In this document: piece by piece, positions 8,358 through 16,606 of the stretch
Numbering within the stretch: the first letter of the stretch is position 1
How the letters are laid out: the number at the start of each line of letters is the position of its first letter
Assembly: GCF_902459735.1 (NCBI RefSeq)
Contig: NZ_CABPRV010000002.1
Location: 558,001 to 622,000 of the forward strand
Source: Pandoraea capi
GTDB taxonomy: Bacteria > Pseudomonadota > Gammaproteobacteria > Burkholderiales > Burkholderiaceae
Direction of reading: 5' to 3'
DNA: 64,000 bases
The notes under the pieces: generated by a model
Databases searched by the model: none
Seen by the model: the letters and a program-made list of their open reading frames with translations, nothing else
Told to the model about the DNA's origin: nothing
Position numbers and translations under genes: made by a program

Positions 8358-9599
8358 TCAAGCAGCCTTTGCCGTTGCCGCCACCGTCGCGACTGCCTTT
8401 TCCAGCGAGGCGAGACCGGCGTCGATGTCGGAGAACGGGATGTTCAGCGACGGCGCAAAACGCACCACGTCACCGCCCGCGACCAGCAGCATCAGGCCGT
8501 TCTTCTCAGCTTCGCCGACGATATCCTTCGCCCGGCCGGCAAATGCCGGCTTGAGCACGGCGCCGATCAGCAGGCCCATGCCGCGCACCTGTTCGAACAC
8601 CCCGTGGCGGGCATTGATCGCTTCGATACCCTTGATGAAGTGATCGTGGCGCGCCTTGACGCCGTTCAGCGTCTCGGCCGTGTTGATCAGTTCCAGCACA
8701 CGGCCGGCGATCGCCGTGGCCAGCGGGTTACCGCCGTACGTGCAGCCGTGCGTCCCCGGCGAGAAGCTTGCCGCGATCTTGCGGGTCGTGAGAATGCCGC
8801 CAATCGGATAGCCGTTGCCCAGTGCCTTGGCCGTGGTCAGGATGTCCGGCGTCACGCCGTATTGTTCGTACGCATAAAGCGTGCCGGTGCGACCGACGCC
8901 CGTCTGCACTTCATCGAAAATCAGCAACGCGCCGTGCTGATCGCACAGCTCGCGCAAGCCCTTCAGGAATTCCGGATCGGCCGGCAGCACGCCGCCTTCG
9001 CCCTGCACCGGCTCGACGATGACAGCCGCCGTCGCGTCCGAAATCGTCGCCTTGACGGTCTCGAGATCGTTGTACGGCAGATGCATGATGCCGGCCGGGA
9101 TCGGGCCGAAACCTTCGGTGTACTTGGCCTGACCACCCACGCTCACGGTGAACAGTGAGCGGCCGTGGAACGAGTTGTAGAACGAAATGATCTCGCTCTT
9201 TTCCTTGCCGCCACGCTCCGCAGCGTGATCGTACGCGTAACGACGCGCCAGCTTGAGTGCCGCTTCGTTGGCTTCGAGGCCCGAATTGCAGAAGAACGCC
9301 TTGTCGGCGAACGTGGCCTCGGTGAGCGCCTTCGCCAGACGCAGCACCGGCTCGTTGGTGTAACCGTTGCCGATGTGCCAGACCTTGCGGGCCTGATCTT
9401 CGATGACCTTCACCAGTTCCGGGTTGGCATGGCCGAGCGCGTTGACCGCGATCCCGCCGGTGAAATCGACATACTCGCGACCTTGCTGATCCCACATGCG
9501 CGAGCCTTCGCCGCGCACGGGCACCATCTGGGCAGGAGCGTAATTGGGCACCATCACGTCGTCGAACGTCTGGCGGGTCACAGCGATTTGCTGGCTCAT
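8358..9599 (-). CDS. astC: Acetylornithine/succinylornithine aminotransferase
   Basis: A 413-residue class III PLP aminotransferase. Start [10 protein letters not shown] at 9599 is preceded by GAGGTAG at good spacing. The pyridoxal lysine is Lys258 in TTAKALGNG, and Asp229 of [10 protein letters not shown] contacts the cofactor; the GHANPELV and [12 protein letters not shown] motifs are as in ArgD/AstC. The enzyme converts N2-succinylornithine (AST pathway) or acetylornithine (biosynthesis); the ArgD and AstC/AruC enzymes are similar, and the adjacent arginine succinyltransferase favours the catabolic role. It sits 210 bp downstream of an amino-acid ABC transporter on the same strand, which may feed it. 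Confidence 0.82.
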   Translation of the reverse strand: MSQQIAVTRQTFDDVMVPNYAPAQMVPVRGEGSRMWDQQGREYVDFTGGIAVNALGHANPELVKVIEDQARKVWHIGNGYTNEPVLRLAKALTEATFADKAFFCNSGLEANEAALKLARRYAYDHAAERGGKEKSEIISFYNSFHGRSLFTVSVGGQAKYTEGFGPIPAGIMHLPYNDLETVKATISDATAAVIVEPVQGEGGVLPADPEFLKGLRELCDQHGALLIFDEVQTGVGRTGTLYAYEQYGVTPDILTTAKALGNGYPIGGILTTRKIAASFSPGTHGCTYGGNPLATAIAGRVLELINTAETLNGVKARHDHFIKGIEAINARHGVFEQVRGMGLLIGAVLKPAFAGRAKDIVGEAEKNGLMLLVAGGDVVRFAPSLNIPFSDIDAGLASLEKAVATVAATAKAA

Positions 9600-9809
9600 G
9601 ACTACCTCGTGAAATCGGAGTGCAATCTGCGATTGCGGGGCAACGTCGGACATAGGTCGCTGCCCTGTGAAAAAACCTGGCGAATGGCTCAGGGTGCCTG
9701 CGACGCGCCGGTGCTCGGAGTCACTCGGCGCGCGTACCCTCGCATTGTAATCAGATGCGGCGCGCGGATATACCTCTGCGCGTGTCGCGGTCGTGGGAAT
9801 TCGTGAGAA

Positions 9810-10515
<706 letters not shown>

Positions 10516-10532
<17 letters not shown>

Positions 10533-11268
10533 CTTTGCCGTACCTCGTTTCAAGATGTTGAACAAATGCCGACAGCACCAGCGTGATCACCCAGTAGATG
10601 AGCGAAATCGTCAGATACGGCTCCCAGTAACGGGCGTAGGCGCCCGATACGGTACGTGCCGCGTACGCCAGTTCCGCCAGACCGATGGCCGACGCGAGCG
10701 ACGAATCCTTCACGATGGCGATGGCGTTGTTGCCCAGCGGCGGCAGCATGCGGCGGAACGCCTGCGGCAACACGACCTTGCGCAGCGTCTGCATATAGGT
10801 CATGCCCAGCGAGCGGGCGGCTTCGGCCTGGCCCCGGTCGATCGACTGGATACCGGCGCGGAAGATTTCCGACACGTAGGCGCCGGCATTGAGCGAGATC
10901 GCCAGCACGGCCGACATGAACGCGCCGTACTGCGAGCGGATTTCACGGGCGAAATCACCGCTCACGAGCAGGCCACCCGACGGATTGATCAGCACGGGCA
11001 TCAGCGCGAAGTGAATCAGCAGAATCTGCACGAACAGCGGCGTGCCGCGGAAGAAGCTGACGTAAAAGCGCACCGGATATTGCACCGCGTAGCGCAGGAA
11101 ATACTTATAGAAGCCGTGACGCGCTTCGGCCAGACGGCCAACGCCAAGCACGAGCCCAAGTAACGTGCCGGCGATCACACAGATCACCGTGCACTTGAGC
11201 GTCATCAGCGTGCCCTCGACGAACAGGGGCATGTATTCGCTGATGATGTTCCACTGGAACCCACCCAT
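10516..11268 (-). CDS. Polar amino-acid ABC transporter permease
   Basis: A 250-residue inner-membrane protein with about five membrane segments, of the HisM/GlnP family. It carries the EAA-like loop [20 protein letters not shown] that docks onto the ATPase. Only one permease gene is present, so the channel would be a homodimer, as in several glutamine-type transporters. It begins 175 bp downstream of the binding-protein gene, with a large hairpin in between, and overlaps the ATPase gene. Confidence 0.87.
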
Positions 11269-11322
11269 GAAGCACCTTTCTCACAAAATGAAACGGACCG
11301 GAAAGCCTCGACTACCCGGCAG

Positions 11323-11382
11323 AAAAACGCTCGCGGCCCGGGGATGACGTCGTAATTCGACGATCAGCTCACGGGCCGCGAG
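11323..11382 (-). terminator. Large hairpin with T-tract between binding-protein and permease genes (attenuator)
   Basis: CTCGCGGCCCG (11330-11340) and CGGGCCGCGAG (11372-11382) form a perfect 11-bp stem. Inside the loop CGTCG (11348-11352) and CGACG (11358-11362) form a second stem around TAATT. Read leftwards the stem is followed by a run of five T (11327-11323). It sits inside the transporter operon, so it should act as a partial terminator or 3' stabiliser that keeps binding-protein levels above those of the membrane parts. Confidence 0.75.
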
Positions 11383-11443
11383 TGGCCAGAGTCTCTGGCG
11401 CGCGTGGCGCGAATCTTACACGCGTTGAATGCGGTGCGCCGGT

Positions 11444-12223
11444 TTACTGCTGCGGCAGGGTCGGCACGTCGGCGTCGAACCACTGCTTGTAGATCTTGGC
11501 GTAGGTGCCGTCAGCCACGATCTTCTTCAGACCGGTGTTGATCTTGTCGAGCGCGACCTTGTTACCCTTCTTCACCGCGATACCGAAGTACTGGCGCTTG
11601 AACTTGTTGTCGTAGACCAACTTGAACGGCTTTTCCGGGTGGCTCTTGATGTAGAACTTGATCACGCCGACGTCGCCCACGGCGGCGTCTACACCACCGC
11701 GATACAGCTCTTCGAGCATGAGCGGCGTGTTGTCGAAGCGGCGGATGGCGGTGCTCGCCTTGCCGAGTTCTTCCGAGACGGCGATGTCGCCGGTGCTCGA
11801 ATTGACCACGCCGACCTGGAGCTTCTTCAGATCGGCCAGACCCGTGACCTTTGCGGTCGGTGCGGTGATGATGACCTGATCGGCCGGGAAGTACGGGGCC
11901 GAGAAGTCGACCATTTCACGACGCTTGTCGGTAATGGTGATGCCGGAAATGATGATGTCGCGATCGCCCTGATCCAGCGTGGCGAAGATGCCTTCCCACG
12001 GCGTGCTGACCAGCTTGACGTTGAAGCCGCCGGCCTTGCCGATCGCCTTGATCACGTCGATATCGAAGCCGACCAGTTCCTTTTGCGGCGTCTCGAATTC
12101 GAACGGACGGTACGTGCCGCCTGCCCCTACGGTGTAGGTCGGATCGGCGGCCTGCGCTGCCGGCAGCGCGGCGAAGGTCGTCAGAATACAGGCGGCGGCC
12201 AGCACCAGGCGCTTCGTCAACAT
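11444..12223 (-). CDS. Polar amino-acid ABC transporter periplasmic binding protein
   Basis: A 259-residue SBP family 3 protein. Start MLTKRLVLAA at 12223 is chosen because it opens a clear signal peptide (cleavage after PAAQA, about residue 25) and has AAGGAAA upstream; a longer frame adds 26 unlikely residues. The mature protein shows the family motif GFDIDVIKAIGKAGGF and IIISGITITDKRREMVDFS, which line the amino-acid site. It delivers its ligand to the permease encoded downstream. Ligand identity cannot be read from the sequence; the adjacent arginine-catabolic genes suggest a basic amino acid. Confidence 0.88.
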   Translation of the reverse strand: MLTKRLVLAAACILTTFAALPAAQAADPTYTVGAGGTYRPFEFETPQKELVGFDIDVIKAIGKAGGFNVKLVSTPWEGIFATLDQGDRDIIISGITITDKRREMVDFSAPYFPADQVIITAPTAKVTGLADLKKLQVGVVNSSTGDIAVSEELGKASTAIRRFDNTPLMLEELYRGGVDAAVGDVGVIKFYIKSHPEKPFKLVYDNKFKRQYFGIAVKKGNKVALDKINTGLKKIVADGTYAKIYKQWFDADVPTLPQQ

Positions 12224-12285
12224 ATTGATTTCCTTGGCGAGAATTCTAGAAAGAGCGCAATGATACTCCTCGCTGCCCCCGAAAC

Positions 12286-12309
12286 GTAAAAAACCCGCCA
12301 AAGCGGGTT
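12286..12309 (-). terminator. Rho-independent terminator after the acetolactate synthase gene
   Basis: AACCCGC (12292-12298) pairs with GCGGGTT (12303-12309) around CAAA; read leftwards, the stem is followed by a T run (complement of 12288-12293). It separates the acetolactate synthase gene from the binding-protein gene. Confidence 0.85.
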
Positions 12310-12492
12310 AGCTCGTTGCGATCTCGCGACGTGAGGCCGGATTCTCACCGGATGGAAATGCCGGAAAATCGCCGTCAATCCCGCGCCGACAGGCTTTCGA
12401 TTGCCGGGCGATAAGGCGTGAAGTCACCCCGAAAACCGAGGGAAGGGACGCACCCGCCCCCCCCACCTCACGCCTGACACCGGACGCGCAAA

Positions 12493-14343
12493 TCAGAATG
12501 CGCCCGCTGCAATCGGCCCGGCCGTCTGCCCCGGCCCGAAAACCACATCACGGTAGGTCTTGCCTGCGGGGATCATCGGATAGACATCGTCTTCCCGGGC
12601 GACCAGCACGTCGAGCAGATACGGCTCGCTCGGGTCCTGAAGCATGCGCTCCAGTGCCGCCGGCAGTTCTTCCGCCCGCGTCACGCGCGCTCCGGCCACG
12701 CCGTATCCCGCAGCGATCGTGACGAAGTCCGGATACGGACGGCCGTCGTCCGCGCCATCCGGCACATTGGGGTCGACGAGCGACGAGGCCACACGGTTGC
12801 GCGAATAGATCATGTCCTGCCACTGACGCACCATCCCCAGCCACTGGTTGTTGATGACGAGCACCTTCACGCCCAGCCCGTAGCGACGGCAGGTCGAAAG
12901 TTCGTTGACGGACATGTTCAGGCTGCCATCGCCGTCGATATCGACGACGGGCACGTCCGGCAACGCCACCTTGGCGCCGATGGCGGCCGGCAGACCGAAG
13001 CCCATCGTGCCGAAACCAGCGCTCGACAGGAACGTGCGCGGCTCGCGCAGACGCAGATGCTGCATGGCCCACATCTGATGCTGTCCCACCCCTGTCGTCA
13101 CAACGGCCTGCGGCGGGAGCAACGCTGCCAGCGCGGCGATCACGTCAACGCCGGTCAGCACGCTCTCGTCCGCACCGGCTGAATCCACCGAACCAACCGA
13201 GCTGGCCTGCGCCGCGCCTGGCGAGCGCAGCGGATGCGCCTCGCGGCGCTGACGCAGATACGCGTGCCATGCCGGCACGTCGCGACGCGTGGCATGCGCC
13301 AGCAGACCGGTGAAGGCGTCGCGCAGATCCGCGTGCACGCCGAGGGTCACCGGCTTGTTCTTGCCGATTTCGGCGGCATCCACATCGATATGAACGATCC
13401 TGGCGTGACGCGCAAACGACGCCGGGTCACCGATCACCCGATCGTCGAAACGCACGCCGAGCGCCAGCACCACGTCGGCTTCGTTGACGGCAACGTTCGC
13501 CGCGTAAGCTCCATGCATGCCCAGCGGACCGAGCAACAGCGGGTGATCGTCCGGCACCGCGCCCAGCCCCATCATCGTGAGCGCGACCGGACAGTCGAGC
13601 GCTTCGGCCAGCGCCACGAGTTGCGCGCCCGTGCCCGACGCGATCACCCCGCCGCCGGCGTAGATCACCGGCCGTTCGCTCTGTGAGAGCAACGCGGCAA
13701 TGCGTTGCGCCGTCTCATCGCTCATGCCCGCCGGCACCGCCGGGGTGAAACGCTTGTCCGTCGGCTGGTCGGGGCGTGCCTGCTGAATATCCTTCGGGAA
13801 GTCGAGCAAGACCGGGCCCGGACGACCGGCCAAGGCGCAAGCCGCCGCTTCGCGCAGCGCCGCCGGAATATCGCGGGCCTCGCGCACCTGGCGCGCGAGC
13901 TTCGTGACCGGCTTCGTGATGGCCACGATGTCGACCTCCTGGAACGCATTCTTGCCCAGCCAATGCGTTGCCACGTTCCCGGTGATCGCGAGGATCGGCA
14001 CGGAATCGCTGGCCGCATCGGCAATGCCCGTCACCAGATTCGTCGCGCCCGGGCCCGACGTCGCAAGGCAGACGCCGAGCTTGCCCGTGGCACGTGCATA
14101 CCCCTGCGCCCCGAACACGGAACCCTGCTCATGCTCCGTGCGCACCAGTGTGATCGCCACGCGAGACAGCGCATCGAGCATCTCGAGGTTGGCGCCTCCC
14201 GGGTAGCAGAACACCGTATCGACGCCAATATCGACCAGCGTGCGCGCAATGAGGTCTGCGCCTTTGGCAGACAACGGGGCAACGGGCTGGGCGACGGCAC
14301 CGGTCGCGGCTTCGGCAGTGGGAAGAGTCAAATCGAGTTTCAT
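12493..14343 (-). CDS. Acetolactate synthase, catalytic (large) subunit type TPP enzyme
   Basis: A 616-residue thiamine-diphosphate enzyme. Start MKLDLTLPTA at 14343 gives an N-terminus of about 25 residues before the PYR domain. The catalytic glutamate is Glu72 in RTEHEQGS; the TPP/Mg motif is GDGSLNMS with NNQWLGM about 30 residues on; a central FAD/linker domain is present. Acetolactate synthases condense pyruvate with pyruvate or 2-oxobutyrate for branched-chain amino acid synthesis. No small regulatory subunit gene (ilvN/ilvH) and no ilvC are adjacent, so it may be a stand-alone isozyme. It is transcribed divergently from an Lrp-type regulator that probably controls it. Related TPP enzymes cannot be fully excluded. 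Confidence 0.8.
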   Translation of the reverse strand: MKLDLTLPTAEAATGAVAQPVAPLSAKGADLIARTLVDIGVDTVFCYPGGANLEMLDALSRVAITLVRTEHEQGSVFGAQGYARATGKLGVCLATSGPGATNLVTGIADAASDSVPILAITGNVATHWLGKNAFQEVDIVAITKPVTKLARQVREARDIPAALREAAACALAGRPGPVLLDFPKDIQQARPDQPTDKRFTPAVPAGMSDETAQRIAALLSQSERPVIYAGGGVIASGTGAQLVALAEALDCPVALTMMGLGAVPDDHPLLLGPLGMHGAYAANVAVNEADVVLALGVRFDDRVIGDPASFARHARIVHIDVDAAEIGKNKPVTLGVHADLRDAFTGLLAHATRRDVPAWHAYLRQRREAHPLRSPGAAQASSVGSVDSAGADESVLTGVDVIAALAALLPPQAVVTTGVGQHQMWAMQHLRLREPRTFLSSAGFGTMGFGLPAAIGAKVALPDVPVVDIDGDGSLNMSVNELSTCRRYGLGVKVLVINNQWLGMVRQWQDMIYSRNRVASSLVDPNVPDGADDGRPYPDFVTIAAGYGVAGARVTRAEELPAALERMLQDPSEPYLLDVLVAREDDVYPMIPAGKTYRDVVFGPGQTAGPIAAGAF

Positions 14344-14454
14344 GGTGTCGTGTTTTTCCTGCGGAGTCGGTCGAACTTGAAGGGATGGTTCCGGCAAATA
14401 CCATCGATAGGAAGAGAGTTTACGGGCATCAGCAGGTAAATGCTTCGCGTATCG

Positions 14455-14483
14455 TTGACAAAAACACGCTGATTTCACATGAT
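14455..14483 (+). promoter_or_regulatory. Candidate sigma-70 promoter of the Lrp-type regulator gene
   Basis: A perfect TTGACA at 14455-14460 is followed after 17 bp by CATGAT (14478-14483), 34 bp before the start codon. Directly downstream, AT-rich repeated ATTCAA/ATTCGA units (about 14485-14507) may be operator sites for the regulator itself. Confidence 0.5.
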
Positions 14484-14516
14484 TAATTCAAATTCAATCA
14501 ATTCGAGGAATAAATC

Positions 14517-15008
14517 ATGCAAATTGACGAATTCGATGAAAAAATCCTCGCACTCTTGCAGGAAGACGCCTCGCTGTCGGCCGCGCAGATCGGCGAGCGC
14601 ATCGGCCTGTCGCAGTCGCAATGCTGGCGTCGCATCGACCGGCTCGATGCCGAGGGCGTGATTCAGCGACGGGTTGCGCTCATCGACCGCAAGAAAGTCG
14701 GGTTGAACGTCATGCTGTTTGCCCACGTAAAACTCGCGGGCCACAGCCGCAGCGCGCTGCCCGAATTCTCCAAGGCCATCCAGGAATTTCCAGAAGTGCT
14801 GGAGTGCCACGTGTTGATGGGCAACGTCGACTTTCTGCTGCGCATCGTGACGCGCGACGTCGAAGCTTACGAACGCTTCTTCTTCGAGCGGCTGTCCCAG
14901 TTGCCGATGGTGCAGGAGGTCAACTCGATGATCGCGCTCTCGCAGATCAAGTCCACGACGGTCCTGCCAATCAGTGGCGGTGGCAGCGGCGGGAGCGACG
15001 GATCATGA
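14517..15008 (+). CDS. Lrp/AsnC family transcriptional regulator
   Basis: A 163-residue protein: N-terminal helix-turn-helix (about 5-60, with LSAAQIGERIGLSQSQCWRR as the recognition region) and a C-terminal RAM ligand-sensing domain (about 70-150, including EVLECHVLMGNVDFLLRIV). Members sense amino acids and regulate their metabolism. It is divergent from the acetolactate synthase gene across a 173-bp AT-rich gap, which suggests it regulates that gene and itself. Unlike most relatives it ends in a Gly/Ser-rich tail. GAGGAATAAATC precedes the ATG. Confidence 0.88.
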   Translation: MQIDEFDEKILALLQEDASLSAAQIGERIGLSQSQCWRRIDRLDAEGVIQRRVALIDRKKVGLNVMLFAHVKLAGHSRSALPEFSKAIQEFPEVLECHVLMGNVDFLLRIVTRDVEAYERFFFERLSQLPMVQEVNSMIALSQIKSTTVLPISGGGSGGSDGS

Positions 15009-15199
15009 CGCGACACTGACAGACGCCTGTCACGGAATCGACCGTAGACTGTCATCGTTCGCAGCACTACCACAGACACCAGCACACACGCGTGGACGCC
15101 ACGCGACAGGACCGTTGCGACGTCGTCAAAGGTGACGGCGCACGTTGGACAGCGCCCTCGCAAGCCTCTATCCTTAAGCATCCACTTTGGGAGCCTTGC

Positions 15200-15754
15200 A
15201 TGAAACGTTGGTTCGGAATGACTGCCGCAGCCGCCATCGTCGGCATCACGGCGTGGTGCATGATCCCCGCCCATGCGGCATTGCAGAACGGCGCAGCCGC
15301 GCCCGACTTCAAGGCACAAGCGTCGCTTGGCGGCCAGGTCTTCACCTTCTCGCTCGCCGACGCCCTCAAGAAGGGCCCGGTCGTGCTGTACTTCTACCCT
15401 GCCGCATTCACCGCGGGCTGCACGATCGAAGCCCACGACTTCGCGGAAGCCACGGACAAGTTCAAGGAAATGGGCGCGACGGTGATCGGTGTTTCGCACG
15501 ACAACATCGATACGCTCAACAAGTTCTCGGTGTCCGAATGTCGCAGCAAGTTCGCCGTGGCGGCCGACACTGACCAAAAGATCATGAAGGCGTACGATGC
15601 CGTGCTGGCACTCAAGCCCGACATCGCCAATCGCATTTCCTACGTGATCGCGCCCGACGGCAAGGTGATCTACAGCTACATCAGCATGGATCCGGACAAG
15701 CATGTCGAGAACACCATGGCGGCCGTTCGCAAGTGGCACGAGACACATCACTGA
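15200..15754 (+). CDS. Periplasmic peroxiredoxin (AhpC/TSA-Bcp type)
   Basis: A 184-residue protein with a signal peptide (residues 1-26, ends AHA). The thioredoxin fold holds the peroxidatic motif YPAAFTAGC, so Cys74 attacks hydroperoxides. Bcp-type proteins can have a second Cys five residues on, but here that position is not Cys; the only other mature cysteine is Cys114 in VSECRSKF. Resolution is therefore either by Cys114 or by an external thiol. It would detoxify peroxide outside the cytoplasm. Start 15200 is preferred over an earlier ATG at 15092 because it opens the signal peptide. Confidence 0.82.
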   Translation: MKRWFGMTAAAAIVGITAWCMIPAHAALQNGAAAPDFKAQASLGGQVFTFSLADALKKGPVVLYFYPAAFTAGCTIEAHDFAEATDKFKEMGATVIGVSHDNIDTLNKFSVSECRSKFAVAADTDQKIMKAYDAVLALKPDIANRISYVIAPDGKVIYSYISMDPDKHVENTMAAVRKWHETHH

Positions 15755-15815
15755 CGATTTCCTGTATTGCGCACTTCCCCTGCACCTCCCCCGCACTTCC
15801 CCCGATGAGGACGGC

Positions 15816-16481
15816 ATGAGTACGGTACCCCCAGGCGCTCGGGCCATCGCCCGCGCGCAGACCCGCAGCGAGGAACTGGCCAACAGCGTCAGCCACGGCC
15901 TTGCCTGTCTGGCCGCGCTCGCCGCGATTCCGTTTCTCTTCACCACCGTTCGCCCGCCATTGCCCAGCACGGTTCAGCAAATCGGCATCGGGGTATTCGC
16001 CGTCACCATGGTCGTGGTCTATCTGGCGTCTGCGCTGTATCACGGACTGCCGGATGGGCGCGCGAAGCGCGTGTTCATGCGCGTCGACCATTGCGCCATC
16101 TTCCTGTTCATTGCCGGCACCTACACGCCCTTCACGGTCAAGATCCTCAACGATCCGTGGGGCTGGCCGCTGCTCACCGGCGTGTGGACGATGGCCATCG
16201 CCGGCCTGATCGCCAAGACGCTTGGTCTGCTCGACCGCCCGCTGGTCTCCACCCTGCTCTACATCGGCCTCGGCTGGGTCGCCGTGCTGGTTGCGGGTCC
16301 CGTGCTGGCAGCCATTCCGGGACCGGGCGCCGGGTGGCTTTATGCCGGCGGCGCCGCCTATACCATCGGCGCGATCTTCTACTCGCTCGACGGCCACATC
16401 AAGTTCGGCCACCTCGTCTGGCACCTGTTCGCCATCGGGGGGACCGTCTGCCACTATCTCGCCGTCTGGCGCTACATCTGA
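15816..16481 (+). CDS. Haemolysin III family membrane protein (YqfA/PAQR type)
   Basis: A 221-residue protein with seven predicted membrane segments. It shows the conserved polar residues of the HlyIII/PAQR superfamily: NSVSHG near the first helix, SALYHG, DHCAIFLFIAGTYTPF, and the final pair GHLVWHLF/CHY, which in PAQR proteins bind zinc. True haemolytic activity is not implied; relatives are poorly characterised membrane hydrolases or regulators. The ATG at 15816 has GAGG upstream. It starts 61 bp after the peroxiredoxin stop and may share its transcript. Confidence 0.82.
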   Translation: MSTVPPGARAIARAQTRSEELANSVSHGLACLAALAAIPFLFTTVRPPLPSTVQQIGIGVFAVTMVVVYLASALYHGLPDGRAKRVFMRVDHCAIFLFIAGTYTPFTVKILNDPWGWPLLTGVWTMAIAGLIAKTLGLLDRPLVSTLLYIGLGWVAVLVAGPVLAAIPGPGAGWLYAGGAAYTIGAIFYSLDGHIKFGHLVWHLFAIGGTVCHYLAVWRYI

Positions 16482-16606
16482 GCGCCGAGGTTGCGCCGTG
16501 GCCGGCCCTTTTGGCACCGCCACGACATACCCGCAAGGCGCGCCCTCCCCGCAAGGCGCACTCTCATTCCGCCCGGTTTGACGCTGCGATTGCCCGCCTT
16601 CACAGG

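Noticed and set aside
12449-12464. C-rich tract after the acetolactate synthase gene as a regulatory element
   Set aside because: Lies in an untranslated 3' region with no pairing partner or nearby start; likely chance in GC-rich DNA.
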